From NCBI GenBank assembly GCA_030040725.1, contig JASHTD010000069.1:1-20979 (forward strand): a DNA stretch of 20,979 nt, given 5' to 3'. Each line of letters opens with the position of its first letter. Within the stretch, counting starts at the first letter, position 1. Shown piece by piece: positions 14,289-20,979 of this stretch. The notes beneath the pieces are model-generated. The model made no database searches. It worked only from the letters and a program-made list of their open reading frames with translations, and had not been told where the DNA came from. This DNA comes from Candidatus Sulfotelmatobacter sp. (GTDB taxonomy: Bacteria > Acidobacteriota > Terriglobia > Terriglobales > Acidobacteriaceae). Made by a program: the position numbers and the translations under genes.

Positions 14289-16373
14289 ATGGCAATGACA
14301 CAAACTCCCAGTTCGGAAGTGCAGTCGGTCAACCTCGGGCTCTCGCCCCGGAGACATAAGAAGAAAGCGGTGTGGGAATGGAAGATTGTCCGGCGCGCAA
14401 TCTGGGATGCTTTTGTCAAGCTGAACCCGCGCAAGATGATGGGCAATCCTGTCATGTTCGTGGTGGAAATCGGCAGCGTGATCACGACCGTGCTGTTGTT
14501 CCGCAAAACCGCAGATTTCAAGTTCAACCTGCAGATTACGCTGTGGCTGTGGTTCACCGTGGTCTTTGCCAATTTTGCCGAGGCGATGGCGGAAGGCCGC
14601 GGCAAAGCGCAAGCAGATGCGCTGCGCCGTGCCAAGGCCGAAACTATGGCGAACCGGCTGCTGCCAGACGGAAAAATTGAGACGGTGCCGGGCTCGAAGT
14701 TGCGCGCGGGAGACCTGGTGCTGGCCGAGGCCGGTGAGTTTATTCCCGGCGATGGCGAAATCGTCGAAGGCGTTGCCTCCGTGGACGAGTCGGCGATCAC
14801 AGGGGAATCTGCGCCGGTGATTCGCGAGGCCGGCGGCGATCGGTCAGCCGTTACCGGCGGGACGCGTGTGCTCTCCGACTGGATCAAGGTAAAAATTACT
14901 TCCAACCCGGGCGAAACCTTCCTCGATCGCATGATCGCATTAGTGGAAGGCGCGGAACGGCAAAAGACGCCAAATGAAATCGCCCTGAACATTCTGCTGG
15001 CGGGGCTGACCATTATTTTTCTGCTGGCTGTCGTCACATTGCAGCCATTTGCAATTTACTCGGGCTCGCCGCAAACGGTCTTCGTGCTCGTCTCGCTGCT
15101 GGTTTGCCTGATTCCAACGACGATCGGTGGTCTGCTTTCGGCCATTGGCATCGCTGGCATGGACCGTCTGGTGCAGCACAACGTGCTTGCCATGTCCGGC
15201 CGCGCCGTCGAAGCCGCCGGCGATGTGAATACACTCCTCCTCGACAAAACCGGAACAATCACGCTGGGCAACCGGCAGGCCACGGAATTCGTGACCGCCC
15301 CGGGAGTGACGGAGGCGACGCTCGCCGACGCGGCACAGCTTTCATCCCTGGCGGACGAAACTCCGGAAGGCCGCTCGATCGTGGTTTTGGCGAAAGAGAA
15401 GTATGGACTGCGCGGTCGCGAAGTAGGATCGCACGATGCCGAGTTCATTCCCTTCAGCGCTATGACGCGAATGTCCGGCGTCAATTTGGATGGCCGCTCG
15501 ATTCGCAAAGGCGCGGCTGATGCGATCGCTAAATATCTGGAAGATCTGGGAAGCTCGCTTCCCACGGAAGTGCGCGCGAGTGTGGATACCATTTCCCGCT
15601 CCGGGGGAACGCCGCTGGTCGTCGCGGAGAATAACCGCGCCCTTGGTGTAATTCAGTTGAAGGACATCGTCAAAGGCGGGATGAAACAGCGTTTCGATCA
15701 GTTGCGCGCGATGGGTATCAAGACCGTGATGATCACGGGCGATAATCCGTTGACCGCCGCAGCTATTGCGCGGGAAGCGGGCGTGGATGATTTCCTCGCT
15801 CAGGCTACGCCGAAGGAAAAAATGGATCTGATCCGGAAAGAACAATCCGACGGCAAACTTGTCGCCATGACCGGGGACGGCACCAACGACGCTCCCGCGC
15901 TAGCTCAAGCCGACGTTGGTGTCGCCATGAACACCGGGACGCAGGCTGCGAAAGAAGCCGGCAACATGGTCGATCTGGATTCAAATCCGACCAAACTCAT
16001 TGAAATCGTGGAAATCGGCAAACAGTTGCTCATGACTCGCGGTGCGCTGACTACATTTTCCATCGCCAACGATGTGGCCAAATACTTCGCCATCATCCCC
16101 GCGATGTTTGCCGGAACGTTTCCGGTGCTGAATGCGCTCAACGTCATGCGCCTGAGAACCCCAGAGTCGGCCGTGCTCTCGGCGGTAATCTTTAATGCGG
16201 TGATCATCATCGCGCTCATCCCGCTCGCTCTGCGCGGTGTGAAATATCGCGCCATGGGTGCGGCCGCGCTGTTGCGCAACAACCTTTGGATTTACGGAGT
16301 CGGGGGAATCATCATTCCGTTCATCGGCATCAAGCTGATCGACATGCTGATCACCAGAATCGGCCTGGCATAG
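14289..16373 (+). CDS. kdpB: Potassium-transporting P-type ATPase subunit B
   Basis: A 694-residue P-type ATPase that hydrolyses ATP to drive K+ uptake through KdpA. ATG 14289 is chosen (AAGGA 7 nt upstream, MAMTQTPSS start); the frame is open further upstream but that part overlaps kdpA. All hallmarks are present: TGES with S174 in the actuator domain, phosphorylated D319 in DKTGTIT, and the hinge TGDGTNDAP at 528-536 (D530, D534). Numbering runs 12 ahead of E. coli KdpB (682 residues) because of a longer basic N-terminus. S174 therefore corresponds to E. coli Ser162, whose phosphorylation is known to inhibit the pump, so the same control is possible here. kdpC starts 10 nt after the stop. 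Confidence 0.99.
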   Translation: MAMTQTPSSEVQSVNLGLSPRRHKKKAVWEWKIVRRAIWDAFVKLNPRKMMGNPVMFVVEIGSVITTVLLFRKTADFKFNLQITLWLWFTVVFANFAEAMAEGRGKAQADALRRAKAETMANRLLPDGKIETVPGSKLRAGDLVLAEAGEFIPGDGEIVEGVASVDESAITGESAPVIREAGGDRSAVTGGTRVLSDWIKVKITSNPGETFLDRMIALVEGAERQKTPNEIALNILLAGLTIIFLLAVVTLQPFAIYSGSPQTVFVLVSLLVCLIPTTIGGLLSAIGIAGMDRLVQHNVLAMSGRAVEAAGDVNTLLLDKTGTITLGNRQATEFVTAPGVTEATLADAAQLSSLADETPEGRSIVVLAKEKYGLRGREVGSHDAEFIPFSAMTRMSGVNLDGRSIRKGAADAIAKYLEDLGSSLPTEVRASVDTISRSGGTPLVVAENNRALGVIQLKDIVKGGMKQRFDQLRAMGIKTVMITGDNPLTAAAIAREAGVDDFLAQATPKEKMDLIRKEQSDGKLVAMTGDGTNDAPALAQADVGVAMNTGTQAAKEAGNMVDLDSNPTKLIEIVEIGKQLLMTRGALTTFSIANDVAKYFAIIPAMFAGTFPVLNALNVMRLRTPESAVLSAVIFNAVIIIALIPLALRGVKYRAMGAAALLRNNLWIYGVGGIIIPFIGIKLIDMLITRIGLA

Positions 16374-16383
16374 GAGTTGTGTC

Positions 16384-16959
16384 ATGAAAAGAAATCTGTT
16401 GACCGCGTTTTTGATGACCATCGCAACCACCATCCTGCTGGGCATCATTTACCCGCTGGTAGTGACGGGGCTGGCTCAGGTTCTGTTCCCAAAGAAAGCC
16501 AATGGAGAATTGGTCGAGGTCAACGGAAAACTCGTGGGATCTCGCCTTCTGGCCCAGAGTTTTACCGGCGCCGGCTACTTTCATCCCCGGCCTTCGGCGG
16601 TGAATTACGATCCGACAAACTCAAACGGCTCGCAACTGGGCCCGACAAATCGTCAACTCATCGACCGCGTAAAGTCTGATGTGGCCGCGTTGCAGGCCGA
16701 GAATCCAGGAACCCCGGTACCGATAGATCTGGTGACGACTTCCGCATCGGGATTCGACCCGGACATCACTCCCGCAGCGGCCGAATTCCAGATTCCGCGG
16801 ATCGCCAAAGCACGCGGAATGAGCGAAGACGCCGTTCGCGAACTCGTTCGCCAGCATACCGAAGAGCGACAATTCGGATTTCTCGGCGAGCCGCGGGTCA
16901 ACGTGCTGGAATTGAACCTCGCCCTGGACCGTACTCCCGGCAAGCTGGCCTCCCGTTGA
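16384..16959 (+). CDS. kdpC: Potassium-transporting ATPase subunit C
   Basis: A 191-residue protein, the usual KdpC length (E. coli 190). One N-terminal membrane helix (residues 7-35, ending in YPLVVTGLAQVLFP) anchors a periplasmic domain. Family signatures are SRLLAQSFTGAGYFHPRPSA, the DLVTTSASGFDPDITPAAAE block, and the RVNVLELNLAL ending. AGGAG lies 7 nt before ATG 16384. It is the last kdp gene; no kdpD or kdpE follows. The 251 nt downstream hold no clear intrinsic terminator, only a weak CGCGC/GCGCG pairing near 16965-16988. Confidence 0.98.
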   Translation: MKRNLLTAFLMTIATTILLGIIYPLVVTGLAQVLFPKKANGELVEVNGKLVGSRLLAQSFTGAGYFHPRPSAVNYDPTNSNGSQLGPTNRQLIDRVKSDVAALQAENPGTPVPIDLVTTSASGFDPDITPAAAEFQIPRIAKARGMSEDAVRELVRQHTEERQFGFLGEPRVNVLELNLALDRTPGKLASR

Positions 16960-17141
16960 GAATCCGCGCGGCATATCGCTCCAGCGCGTTCTGATCTGAG
17001 CTCCCTCTTGGCAGGCAAGGTTAGCCCGGCCATCCGAGACTCTAGCCAGCTCCATCACAAGCAAAATCTTTACAATGTATCCCGGCGGCTACCATGTAAG
17101 TGACTGTAACTCAATAGTCTGCATTAGGAAACTAAAGTGTC

Positions 17142-17172
17142 TTTACAGGGTTTGCACCACTGAGGATATGAT
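17142..17172 (+). promoter_or_regulatory. Candidate sigma-70-type promoter for the FecR-domain gene
   Basis: TTTACA (17142-17147, 5 of 6 to TTGACA) and TATGAT (17167-17172, 5 of 6 to TATAAT) are separated by 19 nt, slightly longer than ideal. They lie 39 nt before the ATG at 17211, a sensible position for a promoter. A second CTTTACA occurs at 17068-17074 without a convincing partner. The call rests only on hexamer similarity. Confidence 0.3.
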
Positions 17173-17210
17173 CGAACCAAAAGCTTTCTTATTCTGCTTG
17201 GGAAAGAACT

Positions 17211-19166
17211 ATGAAGACATATTTGGGGCAATGGAATTGGGCGGCGATGTTGGCAGTTCTGCTGTGTGCAGCGGCACCGCTCGGAGTGTGGGCGCAAGAC
17301 GCGCCGGTCGCGCCGGATTCACAGGGCGCACAGAACGCGCAGCAAGCTGCCGATGTTCAAGATCCTCCCGGCCGCGTGGCTCGGCTGAATGACATCGAGG
17401 GAGACATTTCGTTTCAGCCGGGTGGAGAGAACGACTGGCTCGAAGCCGTTCTCAATCGGCCACTAGTGACTGGAGATAATCTCTGGGCCGATCAGAACTC
17501 ACGTGCCGAGCTTCATATCGGATCAACCGCGCTGCGTCTCGCCGCAATGACGGGAATCACGCTGCTCGAAGTCAGCGACCATGCAACGCAGATTCGGTTG
17601 GTGCAGGGATCACTGATCGTGAAAGTTCGCCACGTCGATGATGAAGATTCCTACGAGATCGATACTCCCAACGTGGCGTTCGTCGTGATGCAGCCGGGCG
17701 ACTATCGCATCGATGTTGACCCGCAAGGCGTACGAACCGACGTTACAGTTTGGCGAGGCCGCGGAGAAGTTACGGGCGGAGGTTCATCCTACACCGTAGT
17801 CGCGGATCAGCACGCCACGTTCACCGGCGGCGATCAACTGAATTACGACCTTGGGCAGAACGCGGGCAACGATGATTTCGACACCTGGGCTTTCGACCGC
17901 GATCAGGCCGAAGATGAATCGGATTCGGCCAACTACGTTTCGCGCGAAACCACGGGATACGAGGATCTCGATGCGTACGGCGATTGGACTTACATAGCTG
18001 GTTACGGCCCAGCTTGGCGGCCGCGATTCGCTGTCGCCGGCTGGGCGCCGTATCGCTTCGGGCATTGGGCTTGGGTAGGGCCATGGGGCTGGACCTGGGT
18101 AGCAGATGAGCCGTGGGGCTTCGCCCCGTTTCACTACGGACGATGGGCATTCAGCGGTGCGACCTGGTATTGGGTTCCGGGACCGGCGGTCGTACGTCCG
18201 GTTTATGGGCCGGCGCTGGTTGGCTGGGTCGGCGGTGGTCCGGGATCACACTTTTCCTTTGGAGCAGGAGTGGGTTGGTTTCCGCTGGCTCCGGGAGAGG
18301 TGTTTGTTCCGTCTTATCGCGTAAGCCGCGCGTATATGAACACCGTCAATCTCACCAACACGCACGTGGAAATGACGAAGATCACGAATGTCTACAACAC
18401 GGTTGTGATCAACCACGCAAACACCACGAACGACTTTACCTATGCGAACCGCGTCCTGCCTGGCGGTGTGACAGTGGTTTCGCGCGATACGTTTATTAAC
18501 GCCCGGCCAGTGGCGCGCAACGTATTATCGGTTCCAGAGAAGGAGTTAGCGGCTGCCCCAGTTGCGCACGGCGCTGGTGTCGAACCTGTGCGTGCCAGCG
18601 TGATCGGGTCCGGAAAGCCTGTCGAGAGTAAACCTCCATCGGCCATGATGAACCGCCAGGTGGTAGCGATGAGATCTCCGGTTCCTATGCCAGCCTCATT
18701 TGAAGAACGCCAAGCACAGACTGGTGGGCATCTCAGCCAGACTCAACTCGTGCGGCAGCAATCGGCGGGAACGCCGGTGCCCATGCCGAACCAGCCAACC
18801 CGGCAAACTCAAACGCAGGATGGCTTCCGTCCGTTCACCACTCCGTCCGGCGCAACTAATGAGGCGAGAACACAACCGCGAGTGTGGGAGGAGCAGGGTA
18901 CGCCTGAGCCTCCCAGCGAGACACGGGCTCAGGGACGAACTGCACCTCTCGACGAAATGCACGCGCCGCAGCAAAAGCGGCAGCCTTCACAGCAGTCATC
19001 AAATCCGCTGGTTAAGTCTGCTCCTCCTGTTCGGGCAAGAAATGATCAGCAGCAGGAGGAAAAATACAGTGCGTGGCACCAGCAGAAATCCTGGTCTTCA
19101 TCGAGCTCGAAGGCGACATCTTCGAGTGCAGCGAAGACCAGCAGCAGTCCCCCTCCTCACAAATAG
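17211..19166 (+). CDS. Secreted FecR-domain protein with Trp-rich DUF6600-like region
   Basis: A 651-residue exported protein of unknown function. Residues 1-28 are a signal peptide (MLAVLLCAAAPLGVWAQ core, cleavage after AQ). Residues about 54-205 form a FecR-like beta domain: ARLNDIEGDISFQPGG, then a ligand-free jelly-roll pattern ending VTVWRGRGEVTGGG. Residues about 255-365 are dense in Trp, Gly and Pro (AGWAPYRFGHWAWVGPWGWT, DEPWGFAPFHYGRW), the pattern of DUF6600 proteins. Residues about 440-651 are disordered, rich in Pro, Gln and Ser, and end in a Ser/Lys tract. FecR domains of this type, without an adjacent sigma factor or TonB receptor, are probably envelope or surface binding modules rather than iron regulators. 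GGGA lies near the start ATG 17211. It precedes the two-component genes on the same strand. Confidence 0.88.
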   Translation: MKTYLGQWNWAAMLAVLLCAAAPLGVWAQDAPVAPDSQGAQNAQQAADVQDPPGRVARLNDIEGDISFQPGGENDWLEAVLNRPLVTGDNLWADQNSRAELHIGSTALRLAAMTGITLLEVSDHATQIRLVQGSLIVKVRHVDDEDSYEIDTPNVAFVVMQPGDYRIDVDPQGVRTDVTVWRGRGEVTGGGSSYTVVADQHATFTGGDQLNYDLGQNAGNDDFDTWAFDRDQAEDESDSANYVSRETTGYEDLDAYGDWTYIAGYGPAWRPRFAVAGWAPYRFGHWAWVGPWGWTWVADEPWGFAPFHYGRWAFSGATWYWVPGPAVVRPVYGPALVGWVGGGPGSHFSFGAGVGWFPLAPGEVFVPSYRVSRAYMNTVNLTNTHVEMTKITNVYNTVVINHANTTNDFTYANRVLPGGVTVVSRDTFINARPVARNVLSVPEKELAAAPVAHGAGVEPVRASVIGSGKPVESKPPSAMMNRQVVAMRSPVPMPASFEERQAQTGGHLSQTQLVRQQSAGTPVPMPNQPTRQTQTQDGFRPFTTPSGATNEARTQPRVWEEQGTPEPPSETRAQGRTAPLDEMHAPQQKRQPSQQSSNPLVKSAPPVRARNDQQQEEKYSAWHQQKSWSSSSSKATSSSAAKTSSSPPPHK

Positions 19167-19263
19167 CGTTGACGCGCACCGGCCCGGGTACGGTGTGATA
19201 AGTTCGCATGCGATCCAGGTTGCGGGCGAACCGAAAGAAACTGGAGAGGAATCCAAAGCCGGG

Positions 19264-19332
19264 ATGACTGATACTGCGTCGGGTCCCCGTGCATTTACTT
19301 TTCCGCCGTTGTCCTTCACCATCACACAATGA
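19264..19332 (+). CDS. Possible 22-codon ORF coupled to the histidine kinase
   Basis: ATG 19264 opens a 22-residue frame (MTDTASGPRAFTFPPLSFTI then TQ) whose TGA overlaps the kinase ATG as ATGA at 19329-19332. A purine-rich GGAGAGGA lies at 19243-19250, 13 nt from this ATG, rather far. The same frame can be extended to a GTG at 19195. Because the kinase itself has no Shine-Dalgarno, translational coupling from such a leader is an attractive but unproven explanation. No known peptide is recognised. Confidence 0.2.
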   Translation: MTDTASGPRAFTFPPLSFTITQ

Positions 19333-20630
19333 GTGTTCCCGTTGCTGCCGAGCAGAGACGCCCAGCACTGAACTGGATGGACTTTCTCTGGCTAATTTTT
19401 CTCGCCGGCCTGGCGGTTCTCCCTCCCGTTCGGGAATACCACAAACAGCTCATACTGCTGGCGATCGGGGTGGTGCAGGTCAGCGAGGGCTGGCTGGTGG
19501 CCCGATTTCCGCGGCGTGGAGCATCGTACAGCGTTGCCCTGAAAACTGCGCTGGCGACGTTGTTGATCGATCACACTGGCGAGATTGGCATCAACAGCAG
19601 TTATTACCCGATTTTCTATGTTCCGGTTGTAACCGCAGCGGAATATTTCAGTCCCTGGGGAACTTTGCTCTGGACGGCGCTCGCCTCCGCCGCGTACTGC
19701 TCCTACCTTTATCCGGCGCTGCAGGAGTATGAAATCACGCCCGAGGCCTACGGGCTTCTCACCATCCGCGTTCTGTTCTTTTTCTTGGCGGCGATGGTGG
19801 TCAATCGATTCGTTGTCGAGAATCGCCGGCAGATGAAGCGCTATCAGGAATTGGCCGAAACCCTGGCTGAGACCAACCGCCGGCTGGAGCAGGCGCAGGA
19901 AGAAGCCCGCCGATCGGAGCGGTTGGCGGCGCTGGGGCAAATGTCTGCTGGCTTGGCACATGAGATTCGCAATCCACTTGGCGTGATCAAAGGATCGGCG
20001 GAGATACTGCACCAGAAACTGGCCGATTCCAATCCTCTGGCGACCGAATTGGCCGGCTACATTTCCTCGGAAACGAATCGTCTAAGTGCGTTGGTCTCGC
20101 GCTTTCTCGACTTTGCGCGGCCGCTGCACGTAGACCTGGTTCCGCAGGAAATCACCGCAGTGCTGGAACGCGCCTTGCAATTTGTGACGCTCGCGCACAA
20201 AGAGGAGCATTCGCGCGTGCGCGTGGAAAAACATTTCGAGCCGAATCTGCCACTGGTTCCTTTGGATGAGAGTCTCTGCGAGCAGGCCTTCGTGAATCTA
20301 ATCCAGAATGCTTATGATGCGATGGCTAACAGTGAGGGGACTTTGCGGCTGAGTGCAGCAACTGCAAAGTCAGAGGAGCACGACGGCGTTGAGGTTCGGA
20401 TTGAAGATACAGGCCCGGGAATTCCGGAGGAGCTGCGCGAGCAGATTTTCAACCCGTTCGTGACTACTAAGAAAACCGGCGTAGGGTTGGGACTCTCGAT
20501 CGTTTCCAGAATCATCGATGGTCATCACGGAACCATTCGAGTTGAGAGCGGACAAAACGAGCGCCACGGCGCCAGCTTTGTGCTGTTCTTCCCCAGTCCC
20601 GCAGAAACGGCGACCGAGGCCGCATCTTAA
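19329..20630 (+). CDS. NtrB-like membrane sensor histidine kinase
   Basis: A 433-residue inner-membrane kinase that should autophosphorylate and pass phosphate to the regulator encoded 44 nt downstream. Residues 17-160 contain about five hydrophobic segments (17-34, 41-58, 91-106, 109-128, 139-160) with no large periplasmic domain, so the signal is probably sensed within or near the membrane. A short coiled coil (165-198) leads to the HisKA domain with phospho-acceptor H211 in LAHEIRNPLG. The HATPase domain shows the N box NLIQNAYDAM (N327), DTGPGIPEE (D360), the F box IFNPFVTTKKT and GVGLGLSI (384-391). This set is typical of NtrB/AtoS-type kinases paired with sigma-54 activators, not of KdpD. 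ATG 19329 is the first start in frame and has no Shine-Dalgarno. Confidence 0.93.
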   Translation: MSVPVAAEQRRPALNWMDFLWLIFLAGLAVLPPVREYHKQLILLAIGVVQVSEGWLVARFPRRGASYSVALKTALATLLIDHTGEIGINSSYYPIFYVPVVTAAEYFSPWGTLLWTALASAAYCSYLYPALQEYEITPEAYGLLTIRVLFFFLAAMVVNRFVVENRRQMKRYQELAETLAETNRRLEQAQEEARRSERLAALGQMSAGLAHEIRNPLGVIKGSAEILHQKLADSNPLATELAGYISSETNRLSALVSRFLDFARPLHVDLVPQEITAVLERALQFVTLAHKEEHSRVRVEKHFEPNLPLVPLDESLCEQAFVNLIQNAYDAMANSEGTLRLSAATAKSEEHDGVEVRIEDTGPGIPEELREQIFNPFVTTKKTGVGLGLSIVSRIIDGHHGTIRVESGQNERHGASFVLFFPSPAETATEAAS

Positions 20631-20674
20631 ATTACGGGGCAGTGTTGAAATTGAAGAACGGCTAGAGAACGAAT

Positions 20675-20979
20675 ATGGCAACCATTCTGATCGTCGAAGA
20701 TGAAGCCAAAATGCGGCGCCTGCTCGAACTGAACCTGGGCGATGATGGCTTCACTACGCTTTCCGCAGGAGATGCCGAAGCGGGAATGAAGCTTCTGCGC
20801 GAAAACTCTGTCGATCTTATCCTCACCGATCTCAAGCTGCCGGGAATGAGTGGCCTGGATTTTCTGCAGGCCGTGAAGCGGCAGAATGCGGGCTTGCCCG
20901 TGGTGGTCATGACCGCATTCGGGACCGTCGAGACGGCCGTGGAAGCCATGAAAGCCGGTGCCAGCGATTACGTGCTCAA
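20675..20979 (+). CDS. NtrC-family response regulator, receiver domain (partial, runs off window)
   Basis: The first 101 residues of a response regulator; the gene continues past the window. The receiver domain has the acidic pocket E8-D9, phospho-acceptor D52 in LILTDLKLPGMSG, and T80 in MTAFGTVETAVEAMKAGASD. The last segment is characteristic of NtrC-type regulators that usually continue into a sigma-54-interacting AAA+ domain and a DNA-binding domain; those parts are not visible, so this is inferred. ATG 20675 starts the standard MATILIVEDE N-terminus. It lies 44 nt after the kinase gene, and the two form a two-component operon. Confidence 0.92.
   Translation, partial: MATILIVEDEAKMRRLLELNLGDDGFTTLSAGDAEAGMKLLRENSVDLILTDLKLPGMSGLDFLQAVKRQNAGLPVVVMTAFGTVETAVEAMKAGASDYVL

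Noticed and set aside
16965..16988. Terminator after kdpC (CGCGC ... GCGCG pairing)
   Set aside because: The stem is only five base pairs with a 14-nt loop and there is no T-run.
19177..19195. CACCG ... CGGTG inverted repeat after the FecR-domain gene as a terminator
   Set aside because: Five-bp stem around a CCCGGG palindrome and no T-run follows; too weak to call.
18700..19332. 210-codon plus-strand open frame over the end of the FecR-domain gene
   Set aside because: Most of it is an out-of-frame shadow of the Ser/Pro/Gln-rich tail; only its last 22-45 codons, beyond that gene, are kept as a low-confidence leader.

Overview
The window looks like chromosomal DNA of a Gram-negative soil bacterium, most probably an Acidobacteriota (Terriglobia-like). 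That is inference from gene style: fairly GC-rich codons, two BBP2-type outer-membrane porins with a signal peptide, coiled coil and Pro/Ala linker, a TonB-family protein with a repeated APPP linker, a FecR plus Trp-rich (DUF6600-like) secreted protein, and an NtrB/NtrC-type two-component pair. No tRNA, rRNA, CRISPR array, transposase or phage gene was seen.

Layout. 1-44 may be the last codons of an upstream gene. 309-2021 is an exported M28 metallopeptidase with a PA-like insert. 2254-2982 is a DUF4386 membrane protein. 3085-3794 holds two small minus-strand genes: a soluble protein with a WKxN-type N-terminus and a two-helix membrane protein. Around them lie three related ~25-nt sequence copies, two of them exactly 60 nt apart in front of the next gene. 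4157-6457 encodes a large cytoplasmic protein with a divergent class III nucleotidyl-cyclase-like domain. 6542-8275 (minus) is a TonB-family energy transducer that converges on it.

Central unit. A long plus-strand run starts after 8276. It begins with four 7-mers at an 11-12 nt period (8455-8495), which look like an OmpR/PhoB-family binding array. Next come a possible small membrane protein (8552-8908), two tandem outer-membrane porins (8790-10655 and 10703-12229), a 28-residue single-helix microprotein (12260-12346), and complete kdpF, kdpA, kdpB and kdpC (12387-16959). Gaps between these genes are 1-47 nt and most have a good Shine-Dalgarno, so they probably form one operon. It would place outer-membrane pores in the same transcript as the high-affinity K+ pump KdpFABC. 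No kdpD or kdpE lies next to it.

Right end. 17211-19166 is the secreted FecR/Trp-rich protein. 19329-20630 is a membrane-bound NtrB-like histidine kinase. 20675-20979 is the receiver domain of an NtrC-like response regulator cut by the window edge. The kinase has no Shine-Dalgarno and its ATG overlaps the stop of a short upstream reading frame as ATGA.

The observations most worth following are the porin-microprotein-Kdp operon with its PhoB/KdpE-like direct repeats, the unnamed 28-residue membrane protein, and the cyclase-like protein that keeps metal and transition-state residues but lacks the usual base-recognition residues.
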